The position numbers were made by a program, and so were the translations under genes. 64,000 bases of DNA from Meandrina meandrites (Eukaryota; Cnidaria; Anthozoa; Scleractinia; Meandrinidae). The DNA is taken from the NCBI GenBank assembly GCA_963693305.1, contig OY855905.1, positions 20,154,437 to 20,218,436 of the forward strand. Reading direction: 5' to 3'. Under the pieces are notes generated by a model, which saw only the letters and a list, made by a program, of their open reading frames with translations, did not search any database and had not been told where the DNA came from. Each line of letters begins with the position of its first letter. Position 1 is the first letter of the stretch. This document shows positions 11,601 to 24,600 of this stretch, piece by piece.

Positions 11601-14600
11601 TATGACCATAAATTAACAGAGGGCAATAACTGAACAGAAATGAAGCAAGACTAGTGTAATTAAATTTAAATTTAATTTTTTGTCTTAAGTTTGGTTTGAA
11701 CAAAATTTCAAAATGGCAACATTGGAAGGTGTGTTGTAATCAACAGAAAATGTTGCAAAAATATGATCCACAACCAATCGAAGCAAAGAATTGAAAAGAA
11801 CAGAAATGTACACTTCTTCTTGACATCTTCTACTTGACTGCTTATACGTGCGTTTCAAACATGATTTAAACTTTTCTGTGTGCCAATTTCTTCCTGACTT
11901 TTGATGCATATTCAATCTTTGGCTTGTAAACTGTTACATTTCTTGTATAGTAATAATGACTGTACAGCTTAACATAAGTGCCATCAGTAGCATCACTTAA
12001 TTTAAAAATTGTTCAAAGTCCTCGAAGAACGAAAGGATCTTTCAAAGCAGCTATAGTTACATTGTTTACAGATATTGAAGAATTGTAAAGGAGTTGATCT
12101 CTCCTGACACAGTCCTGCATGTGAGGAGACACTGAGATTCTCCCACCTTCAAAGAAATGGTCAAGCTTCTCATTTCAATGTTAAGAAGCAGATTTTCAAT
12201 TTTTTTTTATTTTTTATTTTCATTTAAACATCTGGTATGTCACAAAGGAATTCAAAATCAAATTACACCCAGCATGATATGCATTGTCACAAAATGGTCA
12301 AAATGGTGTTCTGTATCGAACTCAAAAGTAATTGAAAAAAAAAAAAAACATTATTCATTGTAACAATTAACAGTCAAAATTGCTTACCGGTAATCTTCAA
12401 CTGGCACCCATTTTATGAGGCCCAAAGGCCTTTCATTCCTTTCATAGTCCATATAAAGCATGTAGCTATGGCACTGGACACACCCTTATATTGGTATAGA
12501 AATTTCTTAAGAGCTGTGTGCTTCTACTCATGCCATTCAAGCCATTAATAGCCCATATGCATTATGCATAAAAATTGAAACATTTTAACCCTTAACCGTA
12601 AAATATGTTAATAACAAGATCATTTTCTTGCCTGTTATGTTTCTTGATAATGAGTAATGCCACAATTGTGCCGATGAGTTTACAGACGTTTTGGCATATC
12701 TGACTGCTTCATACTTTAGTTTCGTCATGTAGGAGTATGCTCATACACTCTTATTTCGAGGAAGAACTTTTTTTTGAGGCTTTCTCTGTACATGTACCGA
12801 AATTATTTACACCAATTGCAAGCTTTCGTGTTACTGCTTCAAATATCCTATCAAAAATAACACCAAACATTGAAGACAAATTTCGAAGTTCCACTGAATC
12901 CCACTGAAAAGAGGTGAGATTTTGAAAATCTTGAGAAAAATGAATAACTAATTTTCTCACGGTAGAATATAATTATATATCTTACATTTTTAGTGTGTAG
13001 TACAGTAAACACCCGCGTGTAAGAACCTAGTGGTTTAAGAACCTGCTGGCAGAAATTTGCCATTTTAATACCCCAAAATATAAGAACCTGTTTAGCCAAG
13101 CAAATTTCAGCAGGTTCTTATATGTGGGTTATAGAAAATTTTTATGAACATTTTTAACAGAAGAAGAGAAAATAAATAGATAAACAAAGCAAAAATAAAA
13201 GGGATAAGTAAACAAAATTTGCAAAAATAAATTTTTAATAAATTTATTTTTGCATTTGTTTACTTATCCCTTTTATTTTTGCTATAATTATCTAATTCAT
13301 GTTCTTTTTTTATTATACAGCTCTTGTTGAAGAGATATTTGTTTAATTATATTCTTTTAGATGGTTTAGTTTTGCATGAGGCTTGAAGCAATACAGTTAT
13401 GAATAAATGCTGTATAATGAAGGACCAAACCCATTTTTTTTCTTCTCGTACAATCAAAAACTATGGCTCCTCCTCAGAAATTAAGAACCTTATTAGGAAC
13501 CTACTTAGCCTAAATTACCAATAACTACCCCCAAATACAAGAACCTATTTTGCCAAACTTAGAAAATTGTAGGTTCTTACACACGGGTGTTTACTGTATC
13601 GCTGTATATTTTTACGAGTCATGCAGTATTTTGGTGAGCGCGAAGGGTGAGTCAAAATAGAAATGATGAGTTTAAATTTACAGCGATACTACACACTAAA
13701 ATGTCTAATAAGAGATTTATTATCCAACGTTTTAGTTTCGCGCGGTCGGGGGAATGAGCTGAGTAGAAATATTGTGTGATATTTGTACTCGTTTTGCACG
13801 TTATTTGTACTCTACGAAGCAGTGTTGGATAATAAAATGCAATAAGGTTTAAATAATTCTGTTACTCCAAAAATATTACTCAACTTTCTGATGGATTCTG
13901 TCTTAATGTCTCATTACTGTAGGCTGTGTACAGCCGTCCCGATCCCCTCAAAAAAATTGGGGAGGGAACGTCTGTGTTATGGCGGCGTTAATCATGTTCC
14001 GCGGCGGGTGGTTTCCCCGGAATGTGTGGGAAATGATCTGATTGGCTTTCACTTAAATTTTTTAAATTTATTCTGCATAATACCAAAACCGTGTTTTGAT
14101 TGGCTAAAATTTTCATGGGTGTTATGTATTAGCTGGAGTAATTCCAAATCATTCCAGCGAGCGTGTGAGTCGACATGCTATGATGAGTTCATCTTCAATT
14201 ATTTGTTTGTTCGCAAGAGTACAGCATTCAATGCAAGGCAAGGAATATTATTGTTGGACATCAAAGTAGAGATAAACTCTGTCCGCATTTAATTTGCAAA
14301 AATTGTCTCACCTTGGTGAAGATACGGTGTAATGGGGGTTGACAGGCCATACCAACTCCTACATTAGTGGCATTTATTTGTATTTGCCGTATTGTCTGAA
14401 ATTTGTTCTGTCGACCTTTTAGCTTCTCACTTGTTTCTCAAGGGCACTATATGTTGTATCATTTGGAGGCAGTATAATTTGAGTAGAGCCGTAAAGCTGT
14501 GGTCTAGCAAATGTCTAGAGGTTACGGTCTGCACAGTTTCTTGTTTCTAAAATTTAACATCTCTAGCTCTGTAATTTGCCACACGTTTCGCTAAGTGCGG

Positions 14601-17600
14601 TTTATTTTGGCTCATTTCTATTTGCAAGATATGCTATAAGCTCTCAAAGTGTTCACTCTGGACTTGGGACGAGGTCTGAAATTTCCAAATGTTGATTACT
14701 TGCTTTTATATTGTGCGTTGCCAGGCCCGACTTTGAAATGAATACTGTTGCAATATGTATTGATCTTATCACGGATGGCCGGCCTCGCCAGACTGTTGTA
14801 GCTTTACTTTGAGAAAGCTAAAAGTTGATTTTACGGAGACATTCTCTGTTGTAACGCTTGATTCGATCGAGCGTTTTGTCTCTTGAGGTCGATGACGTTC
14901 ACCACGATTCAAATGAAGACAATGGAGATTTGAAATCTCACATGCGGATACCCGATATGATAATTCATGTGAAATTTAAATTGAGAACAGCGGGATACTG
15001 GAAGACGATTAACGCCGCCACAACACAGACGTTCCCTCCCCGATTTTTTTGACTGGAGCGGGACGGCTGTACACAGGCTATCATATTACTGCAGCGCAAG
15101 CTTATAAAGTCAGGTTGCACTTCATCATGTTCACTCACACTATATCATTGCAATTGGTGATAAACCAGCCAGACAAGTGTCTCACTTAGTAGAACAAGTG
15201 AGACAAAATCAGTGTCTCACTTTGTCTTCTGTCTGTCTTGTCAGTTCTCACCAGAATCGGGCCAGAATCTCGCTTAGTCAGGCCACAAATTTCTATAGGA
15301 AATCGTCAACAAAGAGTATTTTACTGCTGTAAATACTGTGGTTATAGTACAGTGCTTTGTAAGAGGGAGGAAGGATAATTAACTTGTACTGACTTTCTGA
15401 CCGGATATTGTCATCATGATAATTGTTGTTAAATAATTAACTGGATATTCATTGTTTGAACAGCTCAGAATATTTCTTGGTAATCAGAACTTGACATTGT
15501 ATTATTGCTAGTGGGAATTTACATGCATTTATTATTTGCTATTGTTTTTTTTAATTTGTTTTCATTTGTTTTGCACTAGGTTGCTCAATTAAAGGCAGGT
15601 TTGAATGGAACCATCCCAAGAAACCCTTGGATGGGCCCACCTGCAAATCCACACACCAAGGTCAGTTGGTATAGGTCATAGTTATTAAGTAGCTATTTCT
15701 AGTGAATAATTAACAGGTGGCCAGAGATGAGCTTGGTTCATAATTTCCTCCTTTTTTGGCAACTTGCCTATAAGCTTCTTGTTAACAAATGTTTTGGATA
15801 ACCACTTAATATACAGCACATGGAATTTGGACACAAATTTATGTAATGTGTTGGTGCTATTTTGTTCCTTTTGATAAGGAAGTGAATTGTGATTGGACAG
15901 GCAGATCTCTGTTACAACATTTTAAGAAGTGTGGAAAATGATATTGGAAAATGATATTGCTGTGTAAAATAATGGATCAATACTTTGAATATAAATTAAG
16001 ATTCAATATAAAGCATTTATATTCAAAGTTTTGAAGTTCAAGATTGACAAGCATTTTAAGATGGTTTTGAATTAGGCACATGCTGTTAATTAATTGTCAT
16101 GTATTTTTGTGGTAGAAAATTTGAAAACTGAAAGTTGTGTATGGTGAGAGCGTAAATCATGTTGAAATTTTGTAGCTTTGGGTTTCAGTTTTCACAAAAA
16201 GGAAATGAAGACAATATTGTAAGTTTCTAGTGTCAATCTTTCATTTATAGCTGTTAAAACAAGTTAGTAGTTGATTCTGTTAATGTAGCATTTGTTAATG
16301 CTAACTGCATGACAGTTGTTGTGTAATTTAGAGGTTTAAGTTCGTAATTTGACTTACAGACTACACCATCACCCTTTGAAGACGAAGAAGATCAGATATA
16401 CGATGAACCACCAGATGGTGAAGACGGTATGTGATTTGTCAGCAAAGTGTTGTTATTCGAAATTCTTGTTACATTTTTATTAAAACAAGGGGCTTTTTGT
16501 TGAGTCTTCTGCAAAAGGATCTGCCTTTTATGTGTAAACAAAAACAGTCGGTTGATTTTTTAATCTTAATGTCACTTGTATATTAACAGCTCAACATGGT
16601 TTGATACTTGCGTCAAGAAGTTATAATTGAGAATAAGAATGCTCTGTGTTCAACAAGACTGATAAAAATAATTTGCAAATTAACACATTTCATTTTGTTT
16701 AAGACAAAAATCTAAAAATGTCATACCCTCGAGTTAACAGTTATTAGGGTCACCTCACATTACTTACATGTAGTTTGCCATTAATTAAAATATTTGCTTA
16801 TTATTCCAGACTTGTGATATCATTGCTGTTGTTTTTGTTGCCTTTTCTCATTCAGTTTTATTATTATTGAAATGTCTGCTTGTTACTGTTCCAATTAACG
16901 GAATGTATTACTTACAATTAGCGGAATGTAAAAAAAAATATAGATAAAATGTGCACTGAATGTGCTCAGTATATTTAATTATGTAAAGATATATATAATA
17001 AGCTATGTCAAAAGAAAAATGTACATAGCGCTGCTAAATATTGGTCTTATTTGTTTTCAACTGCTATCAGTTGACCTGTCTCTATTAGAGCCCTTACTCT
17101 CCACAGTGCAGCCTGTGATCTGCTTTGCAACTGTTGCTGAAGTTGCCCTCATTTAATCATATCATACAGATAATAATATTATACCATTAATTTGTGACAT
17201 AAATTTATAGATTTAAGATTTTATGAAAAGCTCTTTTGGATGCCTTCAGAAAAAGTGCTGTTAATATAAGTTGCATCATAAGAATATTATTGTTTAACTC
17301 AGAGACACAAATAATAGTGCAGATATGCAATGTGGGCAATCAACAATTTAATTGTCAGTAGGTACTTAAAAAAATAATAGCATTATTTGAGTTGATGCTA
17401 AAGGAGTTGTAAGTTTAAGGGTAATCTGGGTTTTTTTTACACTTTCATCATTTCATTATTAGTAAGAAAATGAAACAACAAACCTGGGAGTTTTAACATG
17501 ATAAACTTTTATTTGTTTTTCATGCAAACATTGCAGTTTTTATTAACATTGATGGTAGTTGCTTTGCTTGAATCGATAATAAAACCAGTTACAATCAATA

Positions 17601-18491
17601 ATTAATATTTGTAATAATGTCGGTAATACTGCTGATACAACAATATATACGAAATAAAAAATAACACAGATAGGAATCGACCATAAGGAGACTCAGAAAA
17701 AATCTGAGCCCAATGCCAGATGGGATTAATGAACCAGCTGCTACCATCCAAATTCTCTTTCCCATGCTCTATCCTCTGAGCTACTGGAGACTCAATGATG
17801 AGCAAGGGTTATTCTTGTGGTTGCAGATGTACGAACTGCATCACAGTCATGCAGTCTTATTACTAGTATTTAGTATCTTATCTCCAGTAGCTCAGTGGTT
17901 AGAGCATGCGATCTAGAACACGGAGGGTCGTGGGTTCGGATGTTTGATTCATCTTTGTGTAATTTTTCTTATTTTTCATATTTAATGTTGGTAGTAATAT
18001 ATATTTTTTAGTAATAGTGTTTTATTAAAGAAAACGATTGTCAGTTTTTGAGGGATGTCTTGTCAGGTCTTCTGATATCATTGATGGTATCATTTTGTAT
18101 AATCAATAGATCTCAAATCACATCCAGTCGCATAATTCATTTAAAATAGCATAATTCATAGAAAATCACACACTGTGAACAAAGTACACAAAAGAACTTG
18201 CTTTATCAAAAGATCTTCTAGAGCCTAAAACCTAGGAAAACCCCTGATGTGGTTTCCAATTGAACAGTAGTTTAGGTGGGCAACTTCCTTTAACATTATT
18301 GTTAACATACTATGTCTTGCAACTACTATGTTGTGGTAAATATATTTGCCTCCATCCTTGGAATCAACAGGTAGTTTTCTAGGCACAATATTTTGCTGAA
18401 CTGTGTCCAATATTTGTTCTTTATAGAAGTTTATGAACAACCAAGTGATGATTCTGGATCAGGTAGGGGATTTTTTTTTCAGTGCTAGTAA

Positions 18492-18551
<60 letters not shown>

Positions 18552-18597
18552 TGGTTGACTGACTGACTGACTGACTGACTGACTGACTGCTTGCTTG

Positions 18598-18649
<52 letters not shown>

Positions 18650-21600
18650 GACGAAAAAAAAGCAGTTTTTAATTGAGTGTCGTTACCAAATCAAAGTTAT
18701 CACTCTGACCAAATCACAAACCTTCAGACAATAAAGTGATCCATTCAAAACTCTGAGCAAATACATGTAGCCAATGTGAAACATGGGAGAACATACACAT
18801 ACACAAGTGAGGCATGATTGGTTTTAAATTTACTTCTGGTTGGATGAGAAAGTTAGAGCAATATTTTTAATTCAATCACTAAGCAACGTACGTCGTACTG
18901 CAAAACCAAAGCAAGTAAGAATTACATTCAACACTCAAATAAAAAAATAAAAAACTGCTCTAACTGTAGGTATTCTGATGTGATGAACAGCTCGCAATAA
19001 TTTACTTGATCCTTGCATTATGCATGTTGATTGTAAATCACACAAATATGTATTATGTCCCTTAATAAAACTAATAGAATATTAATAATATTATAACTAC
19101 AGGTCTGAGTTGTCTTTTCTTAGCTGATCAGCTCCGTGAATAGGAAGAAATTGAGGTAGAAATCAATCAGTGCTGGGCATGTTAGGGTTATACTGAATTA
19201 ATTTGGACTTATATTTTCAGGAATTGTAGTGCGCCCAATGTCCCACAAGAAAATCATTAGATGTGAGTCCGATAAGGGGGAATATATTGATGCCAGGGTA
19301 AGAGTAAAATCCTTTATTTGTGATCTCTTACAATTAAAAATAATATTTTTAAAAACATTTTAATTAAAATTCTTACTGCTTGCATCTTTCATTGACACTG
19401 GTGAAATGAAATCTTTTTTGACAATAAATCTGGCACCATTCTTAGTGTAAAATAGTTTAAAACTTGTGTCTCCAAAATATTAATTTTATTCTTTAATCTT
19501 ATTTTACTATTAATTTATTATAACGCAATTAAGTCCTATCATTCAGCCGCCAGTTTATTATTATGATGACTTAATTAGAATATATTGTGTGATGGCAGCA
19601 ACTGCTAGAAATAGCAAGCCAATAATTATATTGGCTTCTCCTCTGCCAATTTATGGAAAGCTGCAAAATTTATTTCTTGTTTTCATATAATTATTTGTGC
19701 TCTATCTGAAAGTTACATTTGCTAGGACTATGTTTGATATTGAATAAAAAATAGAATTAAAAAAATCATCATGGCTTGTAGTGCATAGAATACTGCATGC
19801 CATAGAGTTCTTAATTAACCTGATTATATCCTGATCTAAATTCTTTCCTCAGCCTCCCAAGTACAGCGATCAAGGAGGAACAGGTAATATAAGTTTGCAT
19901 ATATATATACAGTGTTGGAAATTAGTACTTGCCCGGTCGTCCATGCGAGTGTCAGTGGCACTAGGCTTTGGGTTTTGAAAGTGCCAAACAAGAAAAGGGA
20001 CGAAAATGCCTAATTGGGCCGTAATTCCCGGGAGATGTTTCAGGAATACAAGAGATGGGGGGGGGGGGGGGGGGGGGGGGTATCTTTTGGGCAAGTGAAA
20101 TCTAATCTGGGCGAGTGGGTTCTGAGAGTTACTCACTTGAATGGCCATGTGCTGTTTCCAACACTATATGTTTTTTCCTGTCTGCTATCTGCTGAAGTGT
20201 AACCCCACCTTATGGCAAGTGACCTAAATGTAGCAGCCATGTTCATGGCTTTTTGCTATATGGCCCTGCTCGATCAATTTGTTTGCATTGCTTGTTTAGA
20301 AACTTGAGCAATGATCAACAGTTCATTTGAATCTAAACTTTGCTTAAACTTTAATCTTTTAATGTAAGATTGATGCAGGATGTTTATTTTGATATTTTAC
20401 AACGAAATCCTTAAAACCGCGTGAACACCTAAGATTATTTCTGAAATGGTTATTGTTTCATGACCAATCAGATGCGAGAAGAAACCACACAACAAGCTGC
20501 AAGAGTAACAAGCTGAAAGTTTTGGTTTAGTCATGAAACAACAAGTTTTTGTTGAGTTACATCTTGCAGTTTCTTCTTACATCTGATTGGTCGCAAAACA
20601 ATAAACAGTCCAGAAATAACCTTAGGTGTTCACGGTTCTATGGGTTTCACTGTAATAAGTTGGTGGCTGCTAAGTCTTTGATGAAACACCATTACAGTAG
20701 GTAACAATATCACGTAATTATTAACCAGTATCACAAACATTATTAGAACCATTGTTTATGATTAGACACTATAGAAAGCAATCTGTCCATTGAAATTATT
20801 ATTAAATATTAATTTCAAAATCATTAAACAGCTGTAGTGAGTGGTCATATGGCAATGTATTATCTTTTTTGATTAAAATGTTTTCACCTAGCTGACCACA
20901 AATAAAACTTATTATGTATTTTTCATTTGTTACTTTGTTTTTAAAGTTGATGCTCCTCCTCCTCGTCGGCCTCCCAAGCCTGGAAGTTTAAAGGCAAAAA
21001 AGGTCCCATTTACACCACCAGCACCTATTCTTGATCAGGTTAGAAATTGTCTCTGATTTGTAGAGACCAGTCATATGAGTTTAAGGTTACACAATACCTT
21101 CGAGGGTGTCCTTTGGAAAAAGATTTGTACGCGCGTTGTTTTAAAGTAAGCCACCACAAACTATATATCAAAAGGAAGGTAAAGAACTGTAGAATTTGAA
21201 AAAAAATTATATAATTATATATATTTGCTGTTTGGGAGAGCCATTTTTGTTGCATTCGCAGCTGTCACAAGAGAAATATCCAAAATAGAGGAAATCCCGG
21301 ACACTCTTTTGTTCCTTGATGCTAATAGCGAATGTTCTGGCCAAATTTTGTTAGAATCTGTCAACTCTGCATACCCTATTAATTCATTCAAAGAGATGAT
21401 ATTCTTGCGAGGATTGCGATTTTTCGCCATTTGAAGATTTGTGAACATGTTACGACCTTCTGTTAACAGGATATGCCGCCGTAATGTGATATTCAACCAC
21501 ATTTTTTTGTTTTGTTTTATGTGTTCCAATAATAAGGGGAAATAGTTGTATGTCCTTTTAAGAAAGAATCATAATTTGCAGTGCAGCTGGACATAGTGGG

Positions 21601-24600
21601 TGCTATATTATTTTATATTTGTTTTCTGTATTAATTTTGTAGGAAATATATGATGAGGTGCCAGAGGATGAAGAATTAGGTAGAACACAGATTGTTGAAC
21701 CTGGACAAGAAACATACGAGGTCCCAGATGATGGAACCCAAGACAATGCGATCCCGCAACAGGAACAGTTAACGTATGAGGTTCCTGATCAACCTGATGA
21801 ACCAGAAACTTATGAGGTGCCTGAGGAACCAGAGACATATGAGGTGCCAGAGGAACAAGGTACATGCACAGGCATGGATTGATAACCAATAAATTCATCT
21901 TGTTAGGTCCAGGGCTCAGAACACTACTTGATGAAATATGCCAGCTGTATGTGCGACTAAAATTCCTCTTTGGCTATAGCTCTGTATTTCTTGAGGTTAT
22001 TGAATTTCTGTATTTCTTGAGCAACGTTGCGAGTGTAGCAGTGAAAATGCACAACCACTCCCTGCCCCCCAAACCCACCCCACCCCCACCCCCACCCCCA
22101 CCCCCACCCCCGAAAGGAGATAATATAGAGAAATGTACAGTATATATGCAAAACATGGAGATAAAATAAAACAGACAGATCACATGTAGATGTATTGAAG
22201 CCATCAAGGATAAAACTATAAGATGAAATGTGTTTTACATTATTATCATTGGAGAAGCTACTGAAACATTTCTTCACCTGTTTCTGTGTTACTGGTTTCA
22301 TTTACTTGCAGTGTTTGACTAGAAATGACGGTTTGTTCCAGTTATTGGAAGGTTCCAGAAATCAATTGTTTGTGAAACTGGGATTCCAGTGTAGTAATTT
22401 ATCATTAACTCATAAGTTTCTGTCCTTGTAGCTCCGGCTCGGCCGCCACCAAGAAAAGCAGTTGGAGGACCTGGATTGAAACCTCCTTCAAAAGCAAGTC
22501 TACCACAGCCACAACCTGAGAAAAAGAAAGTGCCGCCACCTAAAGATGTACCAAAACCAAAACCAGGTAATTATCATCACTGAAATATTAAGCAGAGTTA
22601 TTATTATTTTACAAATAATAATTTTGTTCAAGAAAAAGAATATGAGTACCAGGGATTTATTTCCTGCAGTGAACTCCAAGCAAGGGTTTCATTTGCAATC
22701 ACTGTCAAACATTGTATGATATGTGAAAAGGCTTTCCTGCAATAGCTTTCATTGCAAGCTTAAGTTCTTGTTGTCAATCCTTATAGGAATACACATATCA
22801 TTAGTTTTGTATTTATACCATCATATGAATCATACCAATTTTATCATGAATCATACCATTTGGCTTTTCCATCACGCTCTGATGAACATCTATATCATTT
22901 TCATACAGATGCATTTGTGCTATCATCAGTACGTGTGTATAAATAAATTTCTTTTCCACTTTGCTCTGTTAGCTGTCAAACCAGCAATAACACCTAAACC
23001 TCACATCAGTCCAAAACCAAGTCTCCCTGCTCCTGCTCCTGCTGTGACTGCCGGCCGAACATCACGACTGTATCCAGCACCCAAAGATAACACAGGTAAG
23101 AATTTGGTGCATTTTAAGAACAAATCCAATAAATTTGGAAAAAATACAATAGTGTACTGGCCTGGGGCTGAGGTTTAAGCTTGTTTTGTGGCTACCTGTC
23201 CCATGTGCATACTTAAATTTTACTCTGACTTAAAAAATGCTTCTTATTTTAGTGAGGATTTTCAATTTAGTGATTTGGCTACTAGGATTCAGAAAATAAA
23301 ATATATTTTTGAAGAACATTTTACTTAAATCACAGGTCTAAATGTTTTCCTACATGTGACTTGAGCCCATTGTGCCAGTTTTTCTCAAATTGTAAATTAA
23401 CCTCAAAAGTAAAGGGCATATAAGATACTTCTGTCTTCCTGATAACTAGACTAGAATATGTGAGATGTTCTCATCCAGTGCACATTTCCTGATGAGTGTA
23501 TGATGCTTACAAGAAAGTTAATCTTTTCTGCATGGTGTCATTTTTTTTTATCAATGAAACACTCTAGTTTCTCCTGAACCACCATCAATAAAAAGGCTTT
23601 CTGGGCTTCCTCCACCTGGATCAAGACCACCTATTCCTCCCCCTTCACAAGAATCACCAACAAAAACTGAGAAAAACAACAACGAGTTTCCCAAGAATGC
23701 ACCCTTTCCAAGGTGAGCTCCCTTAAACTGTTGTTTCTTATCCCCAGCAGTGTGCAACTTCTCTTTATGGAGATGGTGTGGCCCTGCAAGTGGTTAGAAT
23801 GCTAGACTTGAAATCCAGAGGTCGCAGTTTCAAGTCCTGCTCTGACCACTAGCTGTTGTTGTTCTTGGTAGTTTCCGAGTTCAACTCCTCTGCTACATTT
23901 GTAAATAGCCAACTGGTGCCAAGTGGAAAGTAGAAAGTTACACTTGTTTTGAATAATATTTTCTGGTGATGAAAATCATACTCGCTAAACTGGGCGAGTG
24001 ATCCATGATTTGTACTTTGCCCAACAGTTTTGATGCTTGCCTGGGTGAGTGGGCGAATGCTAATGTCCAACCCTGCAATGGTGAAGAAAATCCACAACTT
24101 GTGTATACAACAGTTGCAGTTATTCACAAGTTGCATAAGTTTGACATATAGAAACTGTTAATTTAATATTGACGTAATTAATTTAGCAGGATTCAGCCGC
24201 CACAAGGCAGAAGACCAGTGCCACCACCAGCTGAGGAGTCACCGCCACCACCACCAAGGCCTGGAATTAATGTACGGGAAAATTAATAAGAATTATAATA
24301 ATTGCAAATTACATGATAAAAATTCCTTGAGACATCTTGGTTCCCTGAATGTCACAGTAAAACACTTACTAAACTGTTGATCAACCACCATAGCACCTGT
24401 GTGGTTCACAAAATCCTGCTATGAAACTCTTTAATCCTACATAAATAGCTAAGACGCCTGTATGAAAATGGGAAATAGCAGAAAGCTAAATACTGTAAAA
24501 TTACACAGAGAAAGGAATTATAAATAATGTGGTCCATCCAAAACAAACAAAGCACAGGATTACCTTTTAAGATTTGATTTTGGGCTTACAATATTTGATT

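Noticed and set aside
13891..14292. 133-residue ORF
   Set aside because: It spans the TIR of the 13920-15080 element and has no family resemblance.
17880..17950. Functional tRNA gene
   Set aside because: A and B boxes are present, but acceptor and anticodon stems do not pair; it is a SINE head.
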